Assembly (NCBI GenBank): GCA_026182355.1 | Contig: JAPFBL010001929.1 | Span: forward strand, 992,501-1,056,500 | Direction of reading: 5' to 3' | Source: Hermatobates lingyangjiaoensis | Taxonomy: Eukaryota > Arthropoda > Insecta > Hemiptera > Hermatobatidae | Length of the DNA stretch: 64,000 bases | Part shown: in pieces, positions 54,985 to 64,000 of the stretch | Layout: each line of letters starts with the position of its first letter | Numbering within the stretch: position 1 is the first letter of the stretch | The notes under the pieces: generated by a model | Seen by the model: only the letters and a program-made list of their open reading frames with translations | What the model was told of the DNA's origin: nothing | The model's database searches: none | Program-made: the position numbers and the translations under genes

Positions 54985-55140
54985 ATTTATTTATTTCAAT
55001 ATTTCCTTATCTCGACCACATATATTCAACACTATTTTTTTTTCCTTAACAAGTTTGGTCCAGCGTCAAACAGAAAAGCACCATTAAGCCAACGTGTCGT
55101 CTATATTTGTAGACATCTTTAGAGCTACATAAAAACACTG
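54985..55140 (-). mobile_element. Family J element
   Basis: TTATCTCGACCACATATATT, AGTTTGGTCCAGCG, then the core on minus CTAAAGATGTCTACAAATAT AGACGACACGTTGGC (GAAA is GACA). Helix II TCTA/TAGA is kept. Confidence 0.55.
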
Positions 55141-55144
55141 AATG

Positions 55145-55290
55145 TGTCGCTGCCAATCTTCGGGGCGATTCACTTCTATCTACCTGATGACGAGGCCATC
55201 GAAATATAGTTGTGAGTTACTGTGTCATTTCTGTGTGTCCTTATTGTGAATCTAGCTTATTTAGCTCGTAGAACTGTTTCATTTAATTGG
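55145..55290 (+). mobile_element. Family D element, one arm
   Basis: Core 55178-55216 (CTGATGACGAGGCCATCGAA), then TTCTGTGTGTCC and CTGTTTCATTTAATTGG. Confidence 0.55.
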
Positions 55291-55294
55291 TTAT

Positions 55295-56180
55295 ATATTT
55301 ATTCTATATATATATATTTTTTTTTTTGTAAGAGAAAAAATTTTCGTTCATATAAAAATCATGCTCTACAACGGAATTCCACATTTAGAACTTCATATGA
55401 AGACGTTTTTTTTTTAAATTTTAGCAGGCTTTGTTTTCCGCCACAATTCTTGATAAATTATTAGTCAAACATCGAAACAATTTATTGAGATTTTTATTTG
55501 CAGTTGACATATCAAATTAACAGTTCAACAAATACATGATTAGAAGAACACTTAATTATTTATTTTATAATTTCAAAGACAGAACTCAATTATATTTTGC
55601 TTTATTAACAAATTATATATGTATATTGTATCATAGTGCGGCACAGTCGCGGCATTGGCGATCTTCTGATTAAAAGATTCTATGTTATAAACTTTTAAAA
55701 CATGCTATGGTGACAGCACTTTTTGAAAAATAATATCTTAGAAAGAAGAATGTGGTAAATAACATTGTGACAAATTGAGAGAGAAATGAATGGGCCAAGC
55801 AATGCTGAGAATACCTACATTAAAGAAAGACCATTTCCTCTTTTGAGGATGTTACAATAAAATATATTTAAAACTGTATTCAATTTTTTTTAATTTTGCA
55901 TAAAAATATAGAGTCATATATATCTATACAGACGCTCCCAATCAGAACGAGATATGTTCTAAGCGGCCGTTTGATAGGTGAATTAGTTCGTAAGCTTTAC
56001 AGGGAGTTCTATAGCGAGAAACATATGTTGATGGCATTTAAATGTAACCTATACGGATATTGCTCTATATGAATAACACTAAATACTCAAAATAATATAA
56101 TTAAATAAAATTCATAATCTTATATCTATATCTTATAACGGACGGTCTTCGCTGTATCACTGAGTGGTCACGCATACAAG
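55295..56180. other. AT-rich, nothing recognised
   Basis: No supported gene or repeat. Confidence 0.4.
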
Positions 56181-56204
56181 TGTTCTTTATGGTATCAGTG
56201 ATAT

Positions 56205-56341
56205 ATATAGTTCAATGTACATAAAGAAATATAGAGAAATTAAAAACACACACTTACAGTCTCTAATTTTAGGTTGACCCGTCTTCAGGAGAGATAAGAA
56301 AGGGTACCAAGCGCACTGGTACAGAGAGGGTTGGTCTCCTC
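56205..56341 (-). mobile_element. Family H 3' end following a Penelope-like frame
   Basis: On minus, directly after the coding remnant: ACCAGTGCGCTTGGTACC, TCTCTCCTGAAGACGGGTCA, AATTAGAGACTGTAAG (core 56255-56297; GAAA is TAAA). Confidence 0.6.
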
Positions 56342-56650
56342 TGACTTCAGTTGTCTCCTTTTTGCAATTATTTCTTATTAGCAAGCTGCTCGTTTTTTCA
56401 TTGTTATAGTAAATGTTAAGACGTAGCGTATCCCTTTTAATCGTCGCCTTCACATTACCCGCTATGAATTTTTCCAAAGCTTGTTCATCTTGTTTGTATT
56501 GCGTGGACATGTAGGAACGATAGTACAGCGGTATTGTTTCACCCTTGACCTGTTCGACTTTCTCACCTCGGGAATACCACTTGCTTGTGTTTTCTCTTAA
56601 AATTTTAAGAAAGTAGTGAATAAATTTTAGTAGTTATTGGACTATGTTTT
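56342..56650 (-). pseudogene. Penelope-like element, region between RT and GIY-YIG
   Basis: The minus frame runs upstream of the first ATG: KFIHYFLKILRENTSKWYSR, then GEKVEQVKGETIPLYYRSYM, then STQYKQDEQALEKFIAGNVK, ending RLNIYYNNEKTSSLLIRNNC. Known: IPL.YR..M...YK.DE..L...I..NV and L.IYY..KTS.L..RNNC are typical of PLEs just before the nuclease. The nuclease itself is deleted; the frame passes into the family H 3' end. The 5' side is cut and joined head-to-head to an N-terminal fragment at 56661. Confidence 0.7.
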
Positions 56651-56660
56651 TTGCCTGAAA

Positions 56661-56783
56661 ATGTCGCTGGGAAATTTGCTATTGCCATTGCTTCTGCAAC
56701 ATAAAAGTGTAATTAGGAAAAAAGAACAGCTACTTAAAAAAGTCGTGAATGCTGAATCTGCTCTGTTTTTCAACACTGTGAAA
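56661..56783 (+). pseudogene. Penelope-like N-terminal fragment, inverted next to the body
   Basis: ATG at 56661: MSLGNLLLPLLLQHKSVIRK, then KEQLLKKVVNAESALFFNTV, then straight into TA. It shares the GNL/GQL start and KVVNAE.A with 19193 and 58290. Confidence 0.5.
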
Positions 56784-56847
56784 TATATATATATATCTAT
56801 ATATATAAATTAAACACCACAATAAACAATCATATATTAATTAAAAT

Positions 56848-56883
56848 GCTCTAAGGCCTTTCGTCACAACATCATCAGAGAGC
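56848..56883 (-). ncRNA. Hammerhead-like motif, family F
   Basis: Mirror of 57728-57763 with one change in helix II (GTTGTGAC). Confidence 0.6.
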
Positions 56884-56915
56884 TAAATGAACCAAACAAG
56901 AAATATAATAACAAG

Positions 56916-57290
56916 TTAACCTGGTTGATTGAAGTCTTCAGGATTGCTGGCATCCGTGTCTGAATTTAATGTTCCTAAAATTGAGGGAGTTTTGATCTGC
57001 TTACTTATTTCTTTTATTAATATTTCATCCAGTTTGTAAAGTCCTGGACTATTTTTCATTAAATTTCCATAGAAGTTCTTTATGAGTGCACTTTCAATAA
57101 TATTTCTCCTACTTTCTGAAGGTATCACTCCAATTTATGATATTATTTTTGTTACTTACATGTAAGAACAAGGCACTCTTTTCATCTTTCGGTCTGATTG
57201 AATATTGGTGTTGTTTTACTCTTGTAAAGAGACCTTTACTCGTCTGTCTAATATAAGTCATTTGGCAATCAGTACAAGGTATCCTATAAA
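56916..57290 (-). pseudogene. Penelope-like GIY-YIG end, broken copy
   Basis: Same protein as the plus-strand arm, but a deletion near 57126 (between AAATTGGAGTGA and TACCTTCAGAAAG) shifts the frame and removes about seven residues after NHIINWSE. The C-terminal part (ESALIKNFYGNL to EDFNQPG) is still open. Confidence 0.75.
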
Positions 57291-57302
57291 GATAGTTGTG
57301 TA

Positions 57303-57695
57303 TATAGGATACCTTGTATTGATTGCCAAATGTCTTATATTAGACAGACGAGTAAAGGTCTCTTTACAAGAGTAAAACAACACCAATATTCAATCAGACC
57401 GAAAGATGAAAAGAGTGCCTTGTTCTTACATGTAAGTAACAAAAATCATATCATAAATTGGAGTGAAGCAAAGGAATTAATTTTTATACCTTCAGAAAGT
57501 AGGAGAAATATTATTGAAAGTGCACTCATAAAGAACTTCTATGGAAATTTAATGAAAAATAGTCCGGGACTTTACAAACTAAATGAAATATTAATAAAAG
57601 AAATAAGTAAGCAGATTAAAACTCCTTCAATTTTAGGAACATTAAATTCAGACACGGAGGCCAGCAATCTTGAAGACTTCAATCAACCAGGTTAA
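57303..57695 (+). pseudogene. Penelope-like GIY-YIG endonuclease domain, 5'-truncated
   Basis: The frame is open from the palindrome centre: YRIPCIDCQMSYIRQTSKGL, FTRVKQHQYSIRPKDEKS, then NHIINWSEAKELIF, SRRNIIESALIKNFYGNLMK and the stop at 57695. Known: IPC..C...YIGQT...L..R..EH is a GIY-YIG nuclease signature; PLEs carry it at the C-terminus to nick the target. Here YIG is YIR. The Arg (TRVKQH) and Glu (RNIIESAL) positions are kept. The ATG at 57330 is internal, not a true start. Upstream RT is absent because the sequence turns into its own inverted copy. A family F ribozyme follows 33 bp after the stop. Confidence 0.8.
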
Positions 57696-57727
57696 CTTGT
57701 TATTATATTTTTTGTTTGGTTCATTTA

Positions 57728-57763
57728 GCTCTCTGATGATGTTGTAACGAAAGGCCTTAGAGC
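57728..57763 (+). ncRNA. Hammerhead-like motif, family F (reference copy)
   Basis: GCTCT 1-5 / CTGATGA 6-12 / T 13 / GTTGTAAC 14-21 / GAAA 22-25 / AGGCCT 25-30 / T 31 / AGAGC 32-36. Helix I five perfect pairs, palindromic helix III; helix II very short (GTT/AAC). It lies in the 3' UTR of the GIY-YIG frame. Confidence 0.65.
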
Positions 57764-57844
57764 ATTTTAATTAATATATGATTGTTTATTGTGGTGTTTA
57801 ATTTATATATATATATATATATATTTAGTTCACCAAGGAAAGAG

Positions 57845-57945
57845 AAAAACATAAAAACACACACAAAAAAGACTCAGCGATATTTCGACATTCATTGTCA
57901 TGGGGCAGAAGTAGTCCCTTCAAGTAGCTGAAGCTAACTATATAT
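57845..57945 (-). mobile_element. Family O element, one arm
   Basis: On minus: TTCAGCTACTTGAAGGGACT, then a core with CCATGACAATGAATGTCGAA, ATATCGCTGAGTC. GACA/TGTC hairpin and GAAA are kept; CTGA is reduced to CCA. Confidence 0.5.
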
Positions 57946-57984
57946 ATATTTATACATACTTCGAAAGCTTTGGGAAATTGTAAA

Positions 57985-58125
57985 TTGTAAATTAAAAATT
58001 GTCACAATAACTTTTGATGTAAATATGCAGGTAACTCACGACAAAGTGACAGAATATTAAATAAGTCATCAGTTGTGGTGAGTTACTGAAATATTTACAT
58101 CACGAGTTATTGTGACAATTTTGTA
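57985..58125. repeat. Inverted repeat, arms about 48 bp
   Basis: AAATTGTCACAATAACTTTT...GTAACTCAC and GTGAGTTACTGAAATATT...TTGTGACAATTT around a loop with CTGATGA on minus but no GAAA. Confidence 0.65.
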
Positions 58126-58140
58126 TATATATATATATAT

Positions 58141-58290
58141 ATATAATATATATATATATTATTATTAAAGTGGTTGGCAGCTTCCGCGTCACGACTTTTT
58201 TACTGGTGTTTTCTAGTTTTCTCACTAGTTTTCTTTGGTAGGGTGAGATTTCATAAAGTAGTTGTCCCAGAGATATCAAAGAAATAATTC
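58141..58290 (-). pseudogene. Penelope-like N-terminal fragment
   Basis: On minus: SLGQLLYEISPYQRKLVRKL, ENTSKKVV, then one missing base; in the shifted frame N-A-E-A-A-N-H-F-N follows, restoring the KVVNAEAA block of the other copies. It ends at (TA)n. Confidence 0.5.
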
Positions 58291-58469
58291 TGTAGATTAC
58301 TAAATAATATATTTTACTCACAATCTTTTAATCTCACAGAAATCATCGTCAGGTGTATGGTAAAAACTAATTGAAGATGAACTAACACAATAAGAACATT
58401 GAGAAAAGTTGAATAAACATTAAAATAAAGAGTATAAATGAAAATAGAAAACAAGTATGAAAAAACAAG

Positions 58470-58640
58470 TCCACTGTAACAAGTGGAAATTGTTATCCAC
58501 CCAAGTAGAGTATATGTTACTCAAAAAAACTGCTTTTTGTAAGAATCATATTTGAACACAAACTTGTAAATTCGAGTATGATTCTGATGAAGACGAGATG
58601 TTTTTAGTTGAAAGGTTGAGTTCATTATCTGAATTTCTGA
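58470..58640 (+). mobile_element. Diverged family E relative
   Basis: GATTCTGATGAAGACGAGAT then TTTTAGTTGAAAGGTTGAG (58580-58623): CTGATGA, A, GAC...GTT and GAAA kept. The helix III palindrome is lost. Confidence 0.4.
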
Positions 58641-58649
58641 CGGTACTTT

Positions 58650-59075
58650 AAGCGTTCATATTTGCATATACATTATACTTGTAGGAAAGATTAGTTAATT
58701 AGACAATTAGTTGATTTGGATGGTGGTCAGAGAGCACTCACTGGCAGTTGAAAGTACCCAGGTAAGCGGGGTTAGAGAAGCCGGACTCGTCTCTAAGGGG
58801 GTTACGTAATGAGCAAGTCTCTCTTGACTACCCCACTCTGGGCAGCTTCTCAAAATCACCACTTGCCTTGAGAAAGCTTGCTTCTGCTGCATCCCACGTC
58901 TTTTTACGTCCAACACGAATCACCAAAGCAGATTAAGAAGAAAGTGAATAGCCAATGATGATGGTCAACTTATAATAGCGCTTCTCAAAATGCAGCTACG
59001 AATCAAAGACAGAGGCAAAAAAACGTAAACAAAATGAAAACAACAAGGTTAGAAAGGAAAAGAAACATTGAGTCT
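58650..59075. other. Nothing recognised
   Basis: 58720-58910 is GC-richer, with no known protein. Confidence 0.35.
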
Positions 59076-59275
59076 TCCCACACAAAAAGGATTTAATCAC
59101 ACAACGCCTTTCGAACACTTGTTCATCATCAGGTTACATCTGCCTCAGTAACCTAACGATGAATACTAAATGTTCGAAAAGCGTCGTTGATAAATCCTTT
59201 GTTTGTGGGAAGATTTACTGTTTTTTTTACTCTCTAATTATGAGTAAATACCACACAATAATTGCTTGAATATCT
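59075..59275. mobile_element. Family C foldback element
   Basis: TCTTCCCACACAAAAAGGAT / ATCCTTTGTTTGTGGGAAGA arms. Left core at 59102-59136 (minus): CTGATGA, T, GAACA-AG-TGTTC, GAAA, GGCGTT. Right core decayed. Ends TGAGTAAATACCACACAATA. Confidence 0.7.
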
Positions 59276-59279
59276 CGTG

Positions 59280-59605
59280 AGTTAAAAACAACCAGATAAA
59301 ATTATAAAAAAAAACCAGTGAAACGACTGTTATCTTAAGTATTTACACAATTTGACTAATGTTTAAGTTCACTTTGTATGAAATATAATTTCGAGTTATT
59401 ATATTAATGTAGTCTATTTTAGAGACTACAGATTTACAAAGTGCTTACAGATTAAGTGATCAGCGTGGACCACAATGATGTAAAAGAAATGTATTTAGAA
59501 TTTACTACATATTAGATTTGGTTTTATTATAAATAAAATATACTAAATATCATAAAAAAATCTTTTTCAGATTTGCATAGCTTTACAAACAAAGGTAAAT
59601 AAATA
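59280..59605. other. AT-rich, nothing recognised
   Basis: No supported gene or repeat. Confidence 0.4.
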
Positions 59606-59609
59606 AATA

Positions 59610-59745
59610 TATAACTTTAAATTACACAAAAAACGACACAGAAAATAGATTAAATACACGCTTACCAAAGTGCATTTAGTAAGTGTGTATTTGATCTTTT
59701 TTCTGTGTCTTGTTTTGTGCAATTTAAAGTTTTATAGCCCGTGTG
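59610..59745. mobile_element. Short foldback, arms about 57 bp
   Basis: ATAACTTTAAATTACACAAA ... TACACGCTTAC / GTAAGTGTGTATTTGATC ... GCAATTTAAAGTTTTAT around CAAAGTGCATTTA. The GTAAGTGTGT end resembles family H. Confidence 0.7.
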
Positions 59746-59839
59746 GACCATTTCTTCAATTTAGTATATATATAAACTCCTGGACTAAATTTCAAATGTT
59801 TCAATATTTTATTTAATTTATTTTAAATCCTTATTTATT

Positions 59840-59940
59840 TTTAAACCCAACTCAAGTTGGGCTTTTGACTCTGACAAAGACAGCTTGTTGTAGTTGAAAG
59901 ATCTTAGCCTTTTTTCCCCATTTCTTATTGTGATTTTTAC
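59840..59940 (+). mobile_element. Family E half element
   Basis: Core 59867-59908 (CTGACAA; helix II with changes), preceded by a small CCCAACTCAAGTTGGG hairpin. Confidence 0.55.
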
Positions 59941-59955
59941 ATATATATATATATT

Positions 59956-60404
59956 GATAAAAGTATCGACCGTGAAATAGAAACAAAATAAAGTTTATCA
60001 GAACACGGTCTGTTCTTCAGATACAAATTAAACTCTCATTGCTAACGTTTCAGTTTTTATTTTAAACCTTTTTCACAGGCAGAAGTATAACATTTTGAAA
60101 CAGAAAAACTGAGTATTGCATTAAAGATTTTTTACAAGAAAAATATAGTCTGTGGATTTTAATAACAACTGTCTAGTTTGAATGACAGTCATTCAAATGA
60201 ACAGGTGCCACGTGTTCATTGAAACTAGACAGTTGTTATTAAAATCCACTGATTATATTTTTGTTGTAAAAATCTTTAATGTAATACTTTGTTTTTCTGT
60301 TTCAAAATGTTATACTTCTGCCTATGAAAAGGGATTTAAATAAAAACCCGAACGTTGGCAATGAGAGTTAAAATTGAACCTGATTTGAAAGACCGAGTCC
60401 ATCA

Positions 60405-60405
<1 letters not shown>
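59956..60405. mobile_element. Family L2 foldback element, most complete copy
   Basis: Arms about 59956-60205 and 60215-60405. Order: GATAAAAGTATCGACCGTGA, CACGGTCTGTTCTTCAG, CTCATTGCTAACGTTTCAG, GGCAGAAGTATAACATTTTG, TAGTCTGTGGATTTTAATAA, CAACTGTCTAGTTTGAATGA, then the reverse. Confidence 0.75.

Positions 60406-60407
<2 letters not shown>

Positions 60408-60440
<33 letters not shown>
60408..60440. repeat. (TA)n microsatellite
   Basis: TA tract at the end of the L2 element. Confidence 0.95.
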
Positions 60441-60445
<5 letters not shown>

Positions 60446-60610
60446 GTAATTTAATGAAACGATACTTCGGACTTTTAAATAAAATAGAGTTAAAAAGAAG
60501 GCAAAGCAGTGATAGAAAGAGGCATAACTCCACTTCCATATTTCGACCACGGCGTCGCCACCCAGCCTCCGGGACTCTTTGCTTCCTTATGACGACGATT
60601 GGGTTTAGAA
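60440..60610. mobile_element. Family P/D relative, decayed
   Basis: CATAACTCCACTTCCATATT TCGACC (minus GGTCGAAATATGG) and GCTTCCTTATGACGACGATT on plus. Neither core is complete. Confidence 0.4.
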
Positions 60611-60769
60611 TTACATCTAATTTTTTATCAAAAGAAATAATATTTATGCTTTTTTTCCGGTCTTTAGAAAGTATTGTATTTAGTAAGTAAATATTCTCAA
60701 GAGAATATTATAACTCAAAATAAACTAATCAACTTAATCAATAGTGTTAGTTTAGGTTAAGCTGATGTG

Positions 60770-60985
60770 GCAATCCCAAAAGGGAACACAGGTAGACCGA
60801 AAATTGCATCTTTGTGATACCACAAAATTAAGCTTGATTCCATAATGAGGTCATCAATTTTGACTAATTCAAGTATATTTAGAGTAGGAATCTTTAACAA
60901 GTAGCTGTGATCGTACAGGTTCGGGGCCAACGGCTTAAGGTCCTTTCCGAGCGACAATGTGCTAAGATTTATTCATCTCCCACGT
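60770..60985 (-). mobile_element. tRNA-derived SINE, 5'-truncated (tail type 1)
   Basis: Body and GTGGTATCACAAAGATGC, TGTGTTCCCTTTTGGGAT, TGCCAC tail as in the 39.2-kb copy. tRNA head absent. Confidence 0.7.
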
Positions 60986-60999
60986 TAATAAATAAAACA

Positions 61000-62755
61000 C
61001 GTTGCAACGTCTTGAACCGCAATCAATGATGTTAGACGTGAATTCATCCCTATTCCTATTTATTACCCCAAAAGCCAAAGTTATACCGATTACAATCAAA
61101 ACGTGATTGAACAGATTTCTATCAAATTAAAAAAAAAAATGTATTTTCATTAACTACAACATTTAAGGATATCTATAAAAATATAAGAAAGGTTTTGTCT
61201 GTACATTGCTTAGAACTGACTCATTTCAAATTATCATTAAGTTTTATATATTAGAAAAACCGAATCAACCCTTTGAAAATTGTCTGTCTGTTTGTTTTTC
61301 CATAAATTTTGTCATAAACAAAATCAGCCACAATAAGCCATAGCAAGCGGAAACGCCGACAGTAGATTTGTGTAGGTCTAACTGAAAAGCTGTAATTTGA
61401 ATGAATTGGAAATTCAACGTAGAAATGGAGTTACTGACTTTTAAGCTGCGTTTGCTGAGCTATACAGGTATACAAGTATACAAGTAAAAATATAAAGGCA
61501 CTTACTGTAGCAAGCAGGTATTGTCACTGATTATAATTTCATTGGCGTTTATCAAAATTTATTTGCTTTAAAAAAGTGAGTCCTACCTACCTGCGTACTA
61601 AATAAGAAGTATGCCTAGAATAAGATCACATTTGAGCTCAGGATATAAAGCTGCAAAACGTAAAAGAAACTCCAGATCTAATGACAGTTGTGAACTGTGC
61701 CATTCTATAATATTTTGGAATACCACGTATCATCTCTGAATTTTTGTAAAACATCAGTCAAAGACAAGCACGTCTCCTAGTTACACATGATTAAAAAGGT
61801 AAAAAGATATATTACTGAAATTTGAAATAACGATGAAATGCATTGAAAATCAGCTTGAGAGCTGGAGGCGACAACTAATTGTTTAGATTTTACCAGGTAT
61901 AAACAAAAGCTTATAGAAGAGATATTAAAGTTAGTTTAGCTTCTGGATTAATTAAAAAAATTTAAAGGATATAAAGTTTCAATGAACGGCAGTTGGTAGG
62001 AGAGGCTTTCTTGGTAACCTTTACAAATTTCTCACACTTGACCGCCCTTGTGAGCATTAACGAGATCACTGAAGTGGCCCCCTTTTCAGGAGGAATAAAA
62101 AAAACTGGTTCATCAACTCACCGTGGCTTTCAGGTAGGAAGCTTTGATATTTATCGGAGAATTTACAGTGGCAAATGATAACGGTTTGCTGGTTAGTCAG
62201 ATTTGAGGCCTAGTCTTTTAATATATGCACCAATCTCTGTTTGCTTATTCACTCCTTCTAGAATCTGATAATGATTTATAATTGCTTCCAATTATTAACT
62301 TCTTATATGCTTTACAATTAAAAAGGGCAAACTAATACTTTAAATAGAGGCTTGTTGATTATAGTGGAATGAATCATTTCTCCTTACGAAGAGATAATTA
62401 CAGGCTTAAGTGTGAAAATATTAATAACGTGTTGAGATGTTGAATGGTCGCTTTACGCTTACACTGAGCTATCATTGGGGTCAGTCCAGTATTCAGGTCA
62501 ATTCTTAAACACAAAAAGGTCTGGAGTGGCCTACTCTCAATTTTACTATAACTTAACTATCACAATAGTTAATTCGTTGGCAATCGATTGAGATGGTTTT
62601 ATTTTAATATGACTATCGTGATTAAGTTATACTATAACTTCCGGTATATTATCAATTAGAAAAGAATTATCAAAATTATAGCTAATAAATTTAATAACTG
62701 CAGTTATAAACATCTAGTCAATTTAACAAAAAATAACTTTATATTACAAATATTT
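61000..62755. other. AT-rich, nothing recognised
   Basis: The 61-codon frame at 61993-62178 has no recognisable motif and I do not call it a gene. Confidence 0.4.
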
Positions 62756-62760
62756 AGCTG

Positions 62761-63055
62761 TGCCAGTTGACCTCAATGGTTAACGTACTCGTCTCTAGGC
62801 TGGTAGTTCGAGGTTCGATCCCCACCTGGTCCTCGATTTATTCACGCGAGAGGAGAGATAAATCTGAGTGCGTCATCCCTCAGAGGTGATCTTAAAGCCG
62901 TCGGTCCCGAGCCTGTACGATATCAGGTACTCGTTAAAGATCCCTACTAGAAACGCACTTGAGTTAGGCGAAATTTAGGACTCTCAATGTAGGATCACCG
63001 ATAAAACAAAAAGACCGTAAAGAGCTGACGTTTTTAACCCGCTAGGGGATCGGTT
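62761..63055 (+). mobile_element. tRNA-derived SINE (tail type 2)
   Basis: Head with GGTTCGATCCC B-box (62812-62822) and a degraded A-box (CAATGGTTAACG). Body as in other copies; tail GATCACCGATAAAACAAAAA and GACCGTAAA as in the 21.4-kb copy. Confidence 0.8.
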
Positions 63056-63109
63056 TCAAAAATGAAAAAAATATCACTTTTAATTTCATATGAAGTTGAT
63101 ACATTTAAC

Positions 63110-63390
63110 TTACTGTCATTTGTGGGTATTTTTTATTTTATTGTTTAAACCGATACCCAACAATGTTGCCGCATGCGCGCCCCGTCACAGAGAATAAGTT
63201 AGACAGGAATCAATTTATAGTTCAATTAAATTGGTGAAATAATAATAAATAAATAAAAGAAAAAATTGTGGGCGCGTATGCGACAACATTGTTGGTCTCC
63301 AACCGTCTCTGAACCGGTGCGCTTGGTTTTCCTCTTTTATCTCTCCTGAAGACGGTTCAAACAGAAAATTAGAGACTAATACAATGTCTA
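63110..63390. mobile_element. Family H foldback element
   Basis: CCCAACAATGTTGCCGCATG / GCGTATGCGACAACATTGTTGG inverted pair, then CCGGTGCGCTTGG and a family H core. Confidence 0.65.
63342..63375 (+). ncRNA. Hammerhead-like motif, family H
   Basis: TCTC / CTGAAGA / C / GGTTCAAACA / GAAA / AATT / A / GAGA. Four helix I pairs and the AATT palindrome; helix II damaged. Confidence 0.45.
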
Positions 63391-63565
63391 AAATGATCAA
63401 ACCACAATATAAAATGGGAAAACAAGACTAAGATCTTTCAACAGTAGCAAGCGGTCTTCGTCAGTGTCAAAACCCAGCTGAATTTTAGTCTTGTTTTCCC
63501 ATTTCATATTGTGGTTTGATCATTGATTGTTATTTCACGTGTTTATGTGAAATCTTTTTAAAGTC
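63385..63565. mobile_element. Family E foldback element
   Basis: Left arm with core 63426-63468 (minus; one change in helix I and one pair-breaking change in helix II). The right arm has lost the core but keeps CACGTGTTTATGTGAAATC. Confidence 0.7.
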
Positions 63566-63589
63566 TAAAATATACATGCATATTTTGAA

Positions 63590-63800
63590 AACGTTTAAAT
63601 AAAGAATGAAAATTTTCGGTCTAATTTTAGGTTTGAACTCTCTTCAGGAGAGATAAGAGAGGGAAACTAAGCGCACTGGTTCAGAGACGGTTGGAGACCC
63701 TCCAATTCAGATGAAATGAACCAATGATAATTAGAGATTGTAAGTGTGTGCTTTTGATTTCTCTATGTTTCTTTTTCTATATTGAACTATATATATATGT
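63590..63800. mobile_element. Family H foldback element, decayed
   Basis: GGTCTAATTTTAGGTTTGAA, CTCTTCAGGAGAGATAAGAG on the left; TAATTAGAGATTGTAAGTGT on the right; TAAGCGCACTGG between. Confidence 0.6.
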
Positions 63801-64000
63801 AATTTCAAAAAAGTTTAAATATGAAGAAGTATATCTTGAATAAAGAACTTGTAGATAGAAAGTTATTACTTTTTTTACTTTTATAACAAAAATGAGGATA
63901 TTTTTATATTTTTATGATTTATTGTGGATGTGTGTAAGCTTAGATATCATTTATATCTTCAGACTAATATTAAGAAAGTGTTTTCAGTAACTTATTATCT

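Larger units (their letters stand above)
56800..57810. mobile_element. Penelope-like foldback: two inverted GIY-YIG ends, each with a family F ribozyme
   Basis: Arms of about 485-510 bp meet at 57285-57300. The outer ends are AAATTAAACACCACAATAAA / TTTATTGTGGTGTTTAATTT. The order in each arm is GIY-YIG frame, stop, about 30-bp UTR, family F core, end, (TA)n. The right arm is intact; the left arm has an internal deletion of about 21 bp. Confidence 0.85.
34662..64000 (+). other. Probable following intron of the Pax gene, running off the window
   Basis: It starts at the GTATTT donor of exon B. I did not find the expected next exon (VC...PSVSSINR, then a paired-class homeodomain) on the + strand, so this 29.3 kb is most simply intron. 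Repeat content is the same as in the previous intron. The intron assignment is inference from one donor site. Confidence 0.5.

Noticed and set aside
57330..57695. Treating the ATG at 57330 as the start of a small intact gene
   Set aside because: The frame is open upstream of it and matches the middle of a PLE nuclease, so it is a truncated retroelement domain.
57985..58125. CTGATGA in the loop of this inverted repeat as another ribozyme
   Set aside because: There is no GAAA box or helix II hairpin after it.
61993..62178. 61-codon frame as a small gene
   Set aside because: No domain, no splice context and no repeat relation; a frame of this length is expected by chance.

Overview
This window looks like AT-rich animal (metazoan) nuclear DNA: a little coding sequence in a very long, repeat-filled intron. 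The organism is inferred, not proven. There are no operons, ribosome-binding sites or bacterial-style genes. There are GT-AG introns tens of kilobases long, tRNA-derived SINEs, hAT transposons, Penelope-like retroelements (PLEs) and very many (TA)n microsatellites. The only host gene I can support is a Pax gene of the eyegone type, which suits a protostome. The density of TA/GA/CA microsatellites would fit an arthropod such as a crustacean, but that is a guess.

Host gene. Exon A (7963-8139, +) and exon B (34521-34661, +) are phase-matched across a 26.4-kb intron. Exon B encodes most of the RED half of a paired domain. Exon A encodes a low-complexity Gly/Gln segment ending in what looks like a decayed remnant of the PAI half. 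That is the arrangement expected of eyegone, a Pax protein that keeps RED and has lost a working PAI. The rest of the gene (5' exons, the end of RED, the homeodomain) is not visible here; sequence after 34661 appears to be the next intron.

Repeats. Most of the remaining recognisable sequence belongs to about a dozen families of short elements. They usually sit in (TA)n tracts and are often arranged as inverted repeats (foldbacks). In most families the conserved centre has one layout: short helix I, CTGANGA, one extra base, a G-starting hairpin, GAAA, a short palindrome, one base, helix I closure. This is the layout of a minimal hammerhead ribozyme with a palindromic helix III. The stems differ in sequence between families but still pair. 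PLEs are known to carry hammerhead motifs. Three PLE remnants here, two encoding the GIY-YIG endonuclease end (18.7-19.2 kb, 56.9-57.7 kb) and one the linker before it (56.3-56.65 kb), are each followed by a different ribozyme family. Four fragments of an apparent PLE N-terminus all stop next to TA-rich sequence, and two are joined head-to-head to truncated PLE bodies.

Other content: seven copies of a tRNA-derived SINE with at least two kinds of 3' tail; a 98/138-bp minisatellite that seems to have grown from a SINE tail (33.16-33.9 kb); a 765-bp non-autonomous hAT element with 8-bp target duplications and a nested hammerhead element (31.48-32.26 kb); a second hAT remnant (14.2-14.5 kb); a diverged array of about 39-bp units (43.9-44.6 kb); and an 18-base G run. 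Large stretches between these are AT-rich and hold nothing I recognise.
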